DNA of 64,000 bases from assembly GCA_030424715.1 (NCBI GenBank), contig JAUHWH010000001.1, positions 434,001-498,000 on the forward strand. Reading direction: 5' to 3'. The notes beneath the pieces were generated by a model. That model searched no databases. It saw only the letters and a list, made by a program, of their open reading frames with translations, and was not told where the DNA came from. Below are positions 44,305-51,589 of this stretch, piece by piece (positions within the stretch are counted from its first letter, which is position 1; each line of letters begins with the position of its first letter). The DNA is from Bdellovibrionia bacterium. Lineage in GTDB: Bacteria; Bdellovibrionota; Bdellovibrionia; Bdellovibrionales; JAGQZY01. The translations under genes and the position numbers were made by a program.

Positions 44305-44955
44305 ATGAGCCCTGAAACTTTGAATTATTACGAAATTTTAGATATCGCTCCGGATGCTAACCAGGAACTCATCTACCAAGCCTATCGGCAAGCGCAGCAA
44401 ACTTATGCCTTAAGCAATCCAGAAATTTACAAAGTTTTTTCTCAACAAGAAGCTTTGGCGTGGATGGACCTTGTTGAAGAAGCATATTCCGTTATTGGGT
44501 CTCCGAATGCTCGTCGCACCTATGATCAAGAACAGAAACCGATGTCGGAACAAAACCTACCTAGCTTTGAATTGCAAAATCCGACATCAATGAATGCGAA
44601 CCCACCGGGGCTCGCTAACACCGCCGACGATGACTTGCCTGAGGGCCACCAACGCACAAAAGCAGGACACTACAAAGTTCGCCCTGAGGTGGAAGACATC
44701 ATTGCCAAACAAGAGCTCTTCGACGGTCTGTTTTTAAAGAAAGTTCGTGAATACAAATGCATTGAATTGACCGACTTTTCAAAACTGACCTGCATCGCCA
44801 TTCGTCACCTGTTTGCCATTGAAAACAATAACTTTTCGGTTTTACCGGCCGCAGTTTTTGTTCGGGGCTATATTATTCAATATTGTAGAATTCTCAGTTT
44901 GGACGAAAAGAAGGTTGTTCCCTCCTTTATGTCCCTCCTTCAAAATGACAACTGA
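44305..44955 (+). CDS. Degenerate J-domain joined to a RodZ-like helix-turn-helix
   Basis: About 216 residues from ATG 44305. Residues 4-75 have the shape of a J-domain (NYYEILDIAPDANQELIYQAYR ... LVEEAYSVIGSPNARRTYDQ), but the HPD tripeptide that activates DnaK is replaced by ALSNP. A polar linker (about 76-130) leads to a RodZ-type HTH (about 138-210, GLFLKKVREYKCIELTDFSK ... FVRGYIIQYCRILSLDEKKV). There is no membrane span. It may bind a partner in the cytoplasm rather than act as a co-chaperone. The start could also be ATG 44287; neither has a ribosome site. It overlaps rluD by 11 bp. Confidence 0.75.
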   Translation: MSPETLNYYEILDIAPDANQELIYQAYRQAQQTYALSNPEIYKVFSQQEALAWMDLVEEAYSVIGSPNARRTYDQEQKPMSEQNLPSFELQNPTSMNANPPGLANTADDDLPEGHQRTKAGHYKVRPEVEDIIAKQELFDGLFLKKVREYKCIELTDFSKLTCIAIRHLFAIENNNFSVLPAAVFVRGYIIQYCRILSLDEKKVVPSFMSLLQNDN

Positions 44956-45916
44956 AAAAAAGACCTTAAAAGTTGCTGAAAGCCTTGCTGGCAAGCGGCT
45001 CGATGTGGGGATGGGTATTGCCGGCGTTGTCATTTCTCGCTCCCAAGCTCAAAAGCTGATTAGTGACAAGCTTGTTCTTGTGAATGGCAAATCAGAAAAA
45101 GCTTCTTACAAATTACAACTGTCTGACGAAATCGTTGTGGAAGTCCCTACTGTCAAAAAAATGGAACTGATCCCATATGACATTCCTATCGAGGTCGTGT
45201 TTGAAGACGAGCAGGTGATCGTCGTCAACAAGCCGGCAGGCCTAGTTGTACACCCTGCCTATGGTCACGAAAGCGACACCTTGATTAATGCTCTGGTCGC
45301 TCGGAATATCAAGCTCGCCCAAGGCAATGAAGACCACCGGCCCGGATTGGTTCATCGGATCGACAAAGGAACCAGTGGCCTACTTGTTCTTGCGAAAACT
45401 GATCTCGCCCACACTGTGTTATCGAAGCAGTTTCTCAAAAAAACAATTCATCGCCGCTATTGGGCGCTTTGTTTTTCTAATAAAAAGATCGAGTCCGGCA
45501 CAATCGAGAGCGATCTTGGTCGTGACCCTCGCAATCGGCAGAGGTTTCAGGTCAGCGACGCGAAAGAAAATACCAAGCACGCAATCACCCATTACACATC
45601 TCTAGAGTTTCATCCGCCGTTTCGTCTGTTTCAGCTGCAGCTCGAAACGGGACGAACACACCAAATTCGTGTTCACCTGTCTCACGAAAACAATGCCATC
45701 GTTGGCGATGACGTCTACGGCGGAAAAAATCAGGCGAAAAATTTGAAAAACCAACGACTGAAAAAATTGGTCGCTGATATGGAACGCTTTGCCCTGCACG
45801 CCAAGGAACTCGGCTTTATGCATCCGACCAGAAAAGAGTTTCTCACCTTTTCATCGAATATCCCTGAAGACCTCCATGAACTCTTTAAACTGAGTGGTTT
45901 TTCTGAATACCTCTAA
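44945..45916 (+). CDS. rluD: 23S rRNA pseudouridine synthase RluD
   Basis: 323 residues; makes pseudouridines in helix 69 of 23S rRNA (RluA family). An S4 RNA-binding domain (about 15-70, GKRLDVGMGIAGVVISRSQAQ) is followed by the catalytic domain with HRIDKGTSGLLVLAKT; D140 is the catalytic Asp. LETGRTHQIRVHLSH (about 238-252) is the second signature. Start ATG 44945 inside the previous gene's end (the open frame extends upstream in non-homologous sequence). Its end overlaps pgeF by 23 bp. Confidence 0.93.
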   Translation: MTTEKKTLKVAESLAGKRLDVGMGIAGVVISRSQAQKLISDKLVLVNGKSEKASYKLQLSDEIVVEVPTVKKMELIPYDIPIEVVFEDEQVIVVNKPAGLVVHPAYGHESDTLINALVARNIKLAQGNEDHRPGLVHRIDKGTSGLLVLAKTDLAHTVLSKQFLKKTIHRRYWALCFSNKKIESGTIESDLGRDPRNRQRFQVSDAKENTKHAITHYTSLEFHPPFRLFQLQLETGRTHQIRVHLSHENNAIVGDDVYGGKNQAKNLKNQRLKKLVADMERFALHAKELGFMHPTRKEFLTFSSNIPEDLHELFKLSGFSEYL

Positions 45917-46580
45917 ACCTCAAGGACTTTCCCAGCTTCATCGCACCAAACATTTCGAAGTGGGCTTCGGCAGCGATCAGTTTCACCCCGATCAACTTCT
46001 CTCTATTTATGGGAACTACAGCACCCTCCACCAAGTCCACGGTAAAGAAGTGGTTCGTGCACAAAAAGAGATTATCAAGGCCGATGGTCATTGGACCTCA
46101 CGAGCAAACCACCCCCTTGTTATAAAGACCGCCGACTGTATGCCGGTCTTCTTAGGAAACTCCCAAGTGGTCCTGGCTCTCCATATCGGTTGGCGTGGAC
46201 TGGCCCAACGGATACTCTCCCATGCTTTTTCACTGATGAAGCCTACTGAGGATTTTTCAATGATTGTTGGCCCCCACATTAGCTCGAAGTCTTTTGAGCT
46301 GGACTTCAAGAGTGTGCAGCAAATTCTCCAACCCCATGGAATGACGATGAATGAGGCCTTCGCCACAAATGTTGTGACCGAATCGCAACTGCAAAATGAT
46401 CACTATTTTGTGGACTTGCAACAAATCGTGCTTCGAGAAGCCAACACCCTTGGCATTACCGATGTCACCACCACCCACTGCAACACATACACCAGCCCTC
46501 AGCACTATTCCCACCGTCGGAATCGCTGGCGCCGCGGCCTCAACCACTCCTATATCGTAAAAACAAATGACAAGCTGTAA
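45894..46580 (+). CDS. pgeF: Peptidoglycan editing factor PgeF (laccase-domain protein)
   Basis: 228 residues; the YfiH/PgeF family keeps wrong amino acids out of peptidoglycan precursors, and relatives show purine nucleoside phosphorylase or multicopper-like activity. Metal-site motifs: LHQVHGKEVV (about 43-52), KTADCMPVFLG (about 78-88) and HIGWRGLAQRI (about 96-106). GTG start at 45894 inside rluD. The stop codon lies within the left terminal inverted repeat of the element that follows, so the last residues come from it. Confidence 0.88.
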   Translation: MVFLNTSKPQGLSQLHRTKHFEVGFGSDQFHPDQLLSIYGNYSTLHQVHGKEVVRAQKEIIKADGHWTSRANHPLVIKTADCMPVFLGNSQVVLALHIGWRGLAQRILSHAFSLMKPTEDFSMIVGPHISSKSFELDFKSVQQILQPHGMTMNEAFATNVVTESQLQNDHYFVDLQQIVLREANTLGITDVTTTHCNTYTSPQHYSHRRNRWRRGLNHSYIVKTNDKL

Positions 46581-47155
46581 AAGCCTGGACTTAATCTGAC
46601 TATTTAAAAAATGACTCACAATAAAACCAGACACAGCGAAGCAAAAAAATGGCAATTCTCACCTGTCGTCCTGAGGCGAAGCCGAAGGACCTTTCGCTAG
46701 AAGTAACATGAATTTTGCAATCGACCGTTTCTTGGTGGTCATGAGACTTCGATCCTGTCGTGCCGAGCGTAGCGAAGTACCTATTTCCACGAAATAATTT
46801 GTAGGCAATTTCTATGAAAGAATGGCCAACCTTTCCTATTGTCGTCCAGAGCGCAGCGATGGACGACAATAGGGAAGATTTGCCAGTGTCTAAAAGAAAT
46901 GGCTAATAGGGAAAGTCATGTTATTTCTGTTAATAGTTCCTTCCCTTTGGTCAGGACGACGACAGTAAAAAGGTCCCGATGCCTCAAGATAGAGATTGGT
47001 TAGAAAAAATATGTCATTACCGGAAAAGGTCCTTTCCTTCGGTCGGGACGACAAAATTGAAGATGTCCCAATCTCATAATTTGATTCGAAAGCCTGATAT
47101 CAGCTATGATTGTTACTCGAATTCAAAGCAGTCAGATTAAGTCTAGCTTTTACAG
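46575..47155 (+). mobile_element. MITE-like non-coding element with 25 bp terminal inverted repeats
   Basis: The left end (46575-46600) begins CTGTAAAAGC, then CTG, then GACTTAATCTGAC. The right end (47131-47155), read on the minus strand, is CTGTAAAAGC, then TA, then GACTTAATCTGAC. Twenty-three of 25 positions agree, apart from the central 2-3 bases. The 530 bp between contain no credible gene and carry several palindromic GTCGTCC-type repeats. No clear target-site duplication is seen. This is what a non-autonomous, transposase-lacking element looks like. It fills most of the gap between pgeF and the next gene. Confidence 0.7.
46665..47054. repeat. Cluster of about five GTCGTCC palindromic repeats
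   Basis: Units built on GTCGTCC...AGCGAAGGACC occur at about 46665, 46757 and 46841 in plus orientation and at about 46940-46965 and 47027-47054 in minus orientation. The third is a near-perfect palindrome: 13 bp arms at 46835-46847 and 46861-46873 (CCTATTGTCGTCC). They resemble REP-type intergenic repeats and can fold as RNA hairpins. They lie inside the element with terminal inverted repeats. Confidence 0.65.
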
Positions 47156-47159
47156 AATG

Positions 47160-47263
47160 GTGATTAGTGATTAGTGATTAGTGATTAGTGATTAGTGATT
47201 AGTGATTAGTGATTAGTGATTAGTGATTAGTGATTAGTGATTAGTGATTAGTGATTAGTGATT
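47160..47263 (+). repeat. Tandem array of a 7 bp unit (GTGATTA), about 15 copies
   Basis: GTGATTA repeats exactly 14 times (47160-47257) with a final six-base partial copy. Seven is not a multiple of three, and the unit holds stop codons on both strands, so all six frames close within about 21 bp. The last codons and stop of the minus-strand gene at 47248 (ITNH then TAA) lie inside the array. The perfect copies suggest recent slipped-strand expansion. Confidence 0.95.
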
Positions 47264-47679
47264 TTTTGTAGCCTTTCGTTCACTAGATCAAGTCTAAAAA
47301 CATTGAGCCGAGCTTTCATGTTCTTGTCTAAAGACGGCAATATGAGTTCTTCAACGCCGTCACCATTGATATCTTTAGCAAAAAGATTATGCTTCGATTC
47401 ATTAAACTTGTAAAAGGCGTCCTTCTTGTCTGTGAGTTGGTGAGAGTCGAGAAACACCAAACTATCCCCTTCGGTTTTGTACAATTCAACACCCAAACCT
47501 TTTTCATCTTGCACTTTGATGATCTTGAAGGTTCGCCCCTCCTGCACCAGCTCCAGCTGAGAGAGGACCTCTTTTTGGTCATTCAACAAGAGAGCCATGG
47601 TTTTCTTCTTTACCGTCGGGTTTAAAAGGACCACTGAGGCGACGATCGACAAAATAAATAGAATGGCGGCTTGTTTCAC
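47248..47679 (-). CDS. Small anchored protein with EF-hand-like DxNxDG motif
   Basis: 143 residues. An N-terminal signal or anchor (AAILFILSIVASVVLLNP, about 4-21) is followed by beta-rich sequence. LFAKDINGDGVEELILPSLDKN (about 99-120) matches the calcium-binding DxNxDGxxE pattern of FG-GAP/VCBS-type repeats, present once. No family is named. It overlaps the mltG stop by 4 bp as the last gene of the operon. Its C-terminal ITNH and stop are encoded by the 7 bp tandem array, so the original end may have been longer. Confidence 0.65.
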   Translation of the reverse strand: MKQAAILFILSIVASVVLLNPTVKKKTMALLLNDQKEVLSQLELVQEGRTFKIIKVQDEKGLGVELYKTEGDSLVFLDSHQLTDKKDAFYKFNESKHNLFAKDINGDGVEELILPSLDKNMKARLNVFRLDLVNERLQKITNH

Positions 47680-48728
47680 TGGCTCCCGTCCTTTTTCTTT
47701 TTAAGATCGCGCCAGGACTTGCCCGCTCTCATCGCAGGGTTCAATTGAAATTTTTTGACCGCCCGTTGATGACCCTTATAGGATTCTGAAAATACATGGG
47801 TCCCGTCGTTTCGGCTTACAAAATACAGAAACGGGGTGGCTGCAGGAGCCACGGCTGCTTTTATCGAGGCCAGCCCTGGGTTTCCAATAGGGCCCGGTGG
47901 CAAGCCCTTAATCACATAGGTGTTGTACGCGGTCGGGCGACGTATGTCGGATTTACGAATATTGCGGATTTCTTTGCCGGTCTCATTCATTATGCCGTAA
48001 ATAATGGTGGGGTCTGTTTGCAGTCTCATCCCCTTTTTTAATCGATTGTGAAAAACCGACGAAATCTGAGGTCTTTCGAAAGCCGCCCCCGTCTCTTTTT
48101 CTACGATACTGGCCAAGGTCACAATTTCATGGCGGCTGAGACCAGCCGCCTGTAAGCGCACGCCTTCGGTCGCCTTAAAGAACCCTCGAACCATGGACTC
48201 AACAATGGTGGGCACCCCATCGGTTTTGGCGAAAAAATAGGTGTCTGGAAAAAGGTATCCCTCCAAACTTGAAACATCTGTTTTTAATAGTCTGCCGACA
48301 ACCTCGGGGTTTTTCACGTAATCCAGAAACTCTTGGGCCCCACAGAGGCCCTTGGCCTCTAATTGACTGGCCAATTTGTACATATGGTCACCTTCGACCA
48401 GTGTGATCTCATATTTGTAATTCTGACCACTGGTGATCTTTTGCAAGACCTGATAGTAGCTATCTTCGGGACTGAGCAAGTACTCTCCATACTTCACCGA
48501 ACTCGCTAGCCCATGAAGCTGACCTAACTTTACAAACAAACGAGGATAGACGATCAGCTGTAAGCGGGCCAGTTGCTGGGCGATACTTGTTAAGCTCGCC
48601 CCCTTCTTGATCTCTACAATCGCATCTTCACTGAGCCTTAGTTTTTTACTGGAGTACTGATTCACGGCCACTCCGCCCGCAACACCCAATACAGCAAAAA
48701 AAATAACAACCCACAGAAGTTTTTTCAT
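47676..48728 (-). CDS. mltG: Endolytic murein transglycosylase MltG
   Basis: 350 residues; cuts nascent glycan strands at the inner membrane and so ends their growth. One N-terminal span (LLWVVIFFAVLGVAGGVAVN, 4-23), a LysM-like part (about 35-100), then the YceG domain: SSLEGYLFPDTYFF (153-166), TLASIVEKETG (204-214) with E210 as the likely catalytic Glu, and IKGLPPGPIGNPG (about 282-294). Length and layout fit the family. It starts one base after the stop of the dehydrogenase gene. Confidence 0.93.
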   Translation of the reverse strand: MKKLLWVVIFFAVLGVAGGVAVNQYSSKKLRLSEDAIVEIKKGASLTSIAQQLARLQLIVYPRLFVKLGQLHGLASSVKYGEYLLSPEDSYYQVLQKITSGQNYKYEITLVEGDHMYKLASQLEAKGLCGAQEFLDYVKNPEVVGRLLKTDVSSLEGYLFPDTYFFAKTDGVPTIVESMVRGFFKATEGVRLQAAGLSRHEIVTLASIVEKETGAAFERPQISSVFHNRLKKGMRLQTDPTIIYGIMNETGKEIRNIRKSDIRRPTAYNTYVIKGLPPGPIGNPGLASIKAAVAPAATPFLYFVSRNDGTHVFSESYKGHQRAVKKFQLNPAMRAGKSWRDLKKKKDGSQ

Positions 48729-48729
48729 C

Positions 48730-50235
48730 TTACCAGTTCATCCCAGGCAATACCTTGGACTCATCAAAACTCGTGGAGTCTTCAAGGCCAGCAACCGGTG
48801 TTGTGCAGTAGTAAACGGCAAAGTGGGCTGACGGCCGATCATTCCCCGACTTACCCATGCCGCCGAAGGGAAGGCGTGAACTGGCGCCATTGGTTGTTCG
48901 ATTCCAATTGAAAAGACCCACCTTTGCCCGTTCTAGGCAAAACTGATAGTTTTCACGGTTCGCACTAAAAAGCGCCATGGCCAGTCCGTAGCCGCTGTCG
49001 TTTGAAATTTGAACAGCCTCTTCAAGGTCCTTAATTCCGTATATGGCTGCATTGGGGCCAAAGATTTCAGTGTTCTGATAGGTTGAGTTCGGGTCATAGC
49101 TGCGAACTCGGTAGATGCTCGGAGCCACATAATATCCTTTATGCTTCAGCTCTAATGCTTTTCCGCGCATGATTTTTTCTGCGCCCTCACGGACGGCAAT
49201 ATCTTGAAAACGAACATAAGTGTCTAATGACTTCTCATTGATCAAGGGCCCCATAAAAGGATTCTCCGACCAATGCCCCACCGACAACTTTTTAGCACGA
49301 GCGTAAAAACGACTTGTGAACTCCTCGACTAAATCATCGTGCACAAAGATTCGAGACGTGCACGAGCAACGTTGACCAGTGGACATAAAAACACCAATCA
49401 GGCTTTCGTAAATCGCTTTATCGAGGTCGGCATCGTTCCACACGATTGTGGAATTCTTGCCACCCATTTCAAGGGCCAATAATTTCCAATAATCTTGCAC
49501 GGTGGCTTCACTAATTTTTAATCCGGTCTCATAGGAGCCCGTGAACAACACGCCATCGATGCGCTTGTGGGAGACCAAACGCTTACCAATCTCTCCGCGC
49601 CCTTGAATAAGATTGAAAACCCCTTTAGGCACCCCGGCCTCATGGTAACACTGGGCCATCAACTGACCTGTCGCCGGAGTCAGTTCCGAAGGTTTAAAGA
49701 CAACACAGTTACCCGTCACCAAAGCGGGAACAATATGTCCATTGGGCAGATGACCCGGAAAGTTGAAGGGCCCGAGAACCGCAAACACGCCGCGAGGCCG
49801 ATAACGAATATAGCCGTCGACACCCGGCAGTGCATTTTCAAGGCGAACCTCTTTAATAAGGTCGATGGAGTGTTGGAACGTGATATTAAACTTGCCAACA
49901 ATGGCTTTCGCCTCAGTTTTGGTTTCCCACAATGGCTTACCCGTTTCACGGGCAATGATTTCAGCAAATTCGCTCTCCTTAGAGATCATCACTTCTTTGA
50001 CGCGATTGAGTATTTCCATGCGTTCTTCGATGGACTTCAGCGACCAGTCTTTAAAGGCCGCTTGGGCGGCTTCACAGGCCTGGTCAACATGGGACGTGTC
50101 CGTAGAAACGTGGATCACCTCCTCTGAGAGATCCGCCGGACTAAAATTCTGAAAAGAAAGCTTTGATCCTTCGGAGCGAACAAACTCGCCATCAATATAG
50201 TTTCCTTTAAACGTTACAGGCTCTAACGTTGACAT
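48730..50235 (-). CDS. astD: Aldehyde dehydrogenase, succinylglutamate-semialdehyde dehydrogenase-like
   Basis: 501 residues; NAD(P)-dependent oxidation of an acylated amino-acid semialdehyde is the likely reaction. ALDH signatures: PFNFPGHLPNGH (157-168, where AstD enzymes have PYNFPGHLPNGHIVPAL), LEMGGKN with E256, and GQRCSCTSR with the catalytic C290. The PNGHIVPALVTGNCVVFKPSE region strongly favours AstD over other ALDHs. An aminotransferase and an M20 deacylase precede it in the same operon, giving three steps of an ast-like route for arginine or ornithine breakdown. The acyl group is inferred. Confidence 0.85.
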   Translation of the reverse strand: MSTLEPVTFKGNYIDGEFVRSEGSKLSFQNFSPADLSEEVIHVSTDTSHVDQACEAAQAAFKDWSLKSIEERMEILNRVKEVMISKESEFAEIIARETGKPLWETKTEAKAIVGKFNITFQHSIDLIKEVRLENALPGVDGYIRYRPRGVFAVLGPFNFPGHLPNGHIVPALVTGNCVVFKPSELTPATGQLMAQCYHEAGVPKGVFNLIQGRGEIGKRLVSHKRIDGVLFTGSYETGLKISEATVQDYWKLLALEMGGKNSTIVWNDADLDKAIYESLIGVFMSTGQRCSCTSRIFVHDDLVEEFTSRFYARAKKLSVGHWSENPFMGPLINEKSLDTYVRFQDIAVREGAEKIMRGKALELKHKGYYVAPSIYRVRSYDPNSTYQNTEIFGPNAAIYGIKDLEEAVQISNDSGYGLAMALFSANRENYQFCLERAKVGLFNWNRTTNGASSRLPFGGMGKSGNDRPSAHFAVYYCTTPVAGLEDSTSFDESKVLPGMNW

Positions 50236-50248
50236 ACAGACTCCTCAT

Positions 50249-51589
50249 TTAAAAACAGACTTGTTCGATAATATTCTTATAAATTCTAACCGCTTTGTTT
50301 AAACTATCAATGGATATCGATTCTTTGGGCGTCTGAGAGTTACCTTCTCTCTGCCCAGGGCCAAAAGTGAGCGTCTCCAGACCTAATTTATGAAACACAT
50401 TGGCTTCATTGGTCACCGGTTGGGTCGTCAAGCGGGATGAAGCCACCTCTGAGCGAATCGCTTCACTACACAAAGACACAAAATCGACTTGACGGTCCAT
50501 CGCAAAAGGCCTCTTGTAGTCACGAACGCGGAACTCAGCTCCTAATCCCGCACAGAACACCTTTAAATCTTCCATCCACTGTCGATGGGTGGTTTCTTTA
50601 ACAATGGGTGGCCAGCGCACACAACCCATAATCTTCAGGTGATCAGAGTAAGAGCGAATCATTCCAATATTAAGGGTCGTGATTGGTGGGTCGAACTCAG
50701 CATCTTCGATCTTCTCAAACTCCAATTTCAGCTCTTGTATTCTATTATAAATTTTAGAAATTTTCTGATTCATTGTGGTTCCCTGCAAAGGAATAAGATC
50801 GAACTCTACCAAACTTTGAATCGGGATCGTGTTGTAGTTGGTTCCACCATCTATCTCGAGAAGAAGAATTTGTTCCGGTAAGTTCTGCAAATACCTGAAC
50901 AATTTCTCAATGGCATTTTGCCCCTTTAAAGGTTGGGAGGAGTGGGCCGGAACCCCTTTAAAAATCTTGCATTGGGTACTTTGACCTTCTCCGCTATCGT
51001 GCTCTGTTTTGGCTTGCATCTCTTCGATAGAAAAGGGGATGGTGATTTCTATATTAGCCATGCCTTTTCCAGAAGTAACCAAATCGAAGTTGGTGGGCTC
51101 CCCAACCAACACACGGTCGGCTTGCAAAGTGTGGCGGAGTAGCCGCACCGAACCGTTCATGTTGTATTCTTCTCCGTAGGTCCCAACCACAGCAAAGCTT
51201 TTTAAGGCTTTTTTACCTATGAAGTCTTTGGCCGCGTACAGCTTACAGAGGTAGTCGAGCTTCGTGTCGGCGACACCAAGACCGTAGATTTTGTCGTCGT
51301 GGATGGTGGCATGAAAAGGGTTCCGCCCCGTGCTCTCCCACAAAGCAAAAGCACCCGGATCATAAGTATCGAGATGGGTCTGCAACATGAGATGCACTCG
51401 ATCTTCTTTCTCACCAGGAAAGCAGATGACATTGGCCTCGTTAATCCCGCGCTGAATCTCTTCTTCCACATGAACTGTAAAGCCCAGGGTTTCGCCCAAG
51501 GTTTTCACAAATTGGCTGGCATCCCCTGTCCCGTTGGAAGGAGAGCTGTCGATTGAAATGAGTTCTTTGCAAGCCTCTATAAAATCCAT
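50249..51589 (-). CDS. M20-family metallo-amidohydrolase (deacylase)
   Basis: 446 residues. M20 zinc-site residues: H72 and D74 in LMLQTHLDTYDPG, D107 in GLGVADTKLDYL, and the Glu pair in TYGEEYN (about 138-143). The inserted dimerisation domain carries HSSQPLKGQNAIEKLFRYL (about 217-235). Family members remove acyl groups or short peptides (ArgE, DapE, carnosinases). Here it lies between an aminotransferase (one-base overlap) and an AstD-like dehydrogenase (13 bp). It could replace AstE (an M14-type enzyme) as the deacylating step. Substrate unknown. Confidence 0.8.
   Translation of the reverse strand: MDFIEACKELISIDSSPSNGTGDASQFVKTLGETLGFTVHVEEEIQRGINEANVICFPGEKEDRVHLMLQTHLDTYDPGAFALWESTGRNPFHATIHDDKIYGLGVADTKLDYLCKLYAAKDFIGKKALKSFAVVGTYGEEYNMNGSVRLLRHTLQADRVLVGEPTNFDLVTSGKGMANIEITIPFSIEEMQAKTEHDSGEGQSTQCKIFKGVPAHSSQPLKGQNAIEKLFRYLQNLPEQILLLEIDGGTNYNTIPIQSLVEFDLIPLQGTTMNQKISKIYNRIQELKLEFEKIEDAEFDPPITTLNIGMIRSYSDHLKIMGCVRWPPIVKETTHRQWMEDLKVFCAGLGAEFRVRDYKRPFAMDRQVDFVSLCSEAIRSEVASSRLTTQPVTNEANVFHKLGLETLTFGPGQREGNSQTPKESISIDSLNKAVRIYKNIIEQVCF

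Noticed and set aside
44813-44944. Upstream extension of rluD
   Set aside because: The sequence overlaps the previous gene in another frame and has no S4-domain similarity; the S4 domain begins after ATG 44945.
46581-46659. Insertion sequence with transposase next to pgeF
   Set aside because: No frame in the element encodes a transposase-like protein; only the terminal inverted repeats suggest mobility.
47160-47263. Short direct repeats as a CRISPR array or replication iterons
   Set aside because: The 7 bp units are contiguous with no spacers, so this is not CRISPR. No DnaA boxes, rep gene or A/T-rich unwinding region accompany it.
49567-50127. 186-codon plus-strand frame opposite astD
   Set aside because: It lies wholly antisense to a well-supported dehydrogenase with intact catalytic residues.
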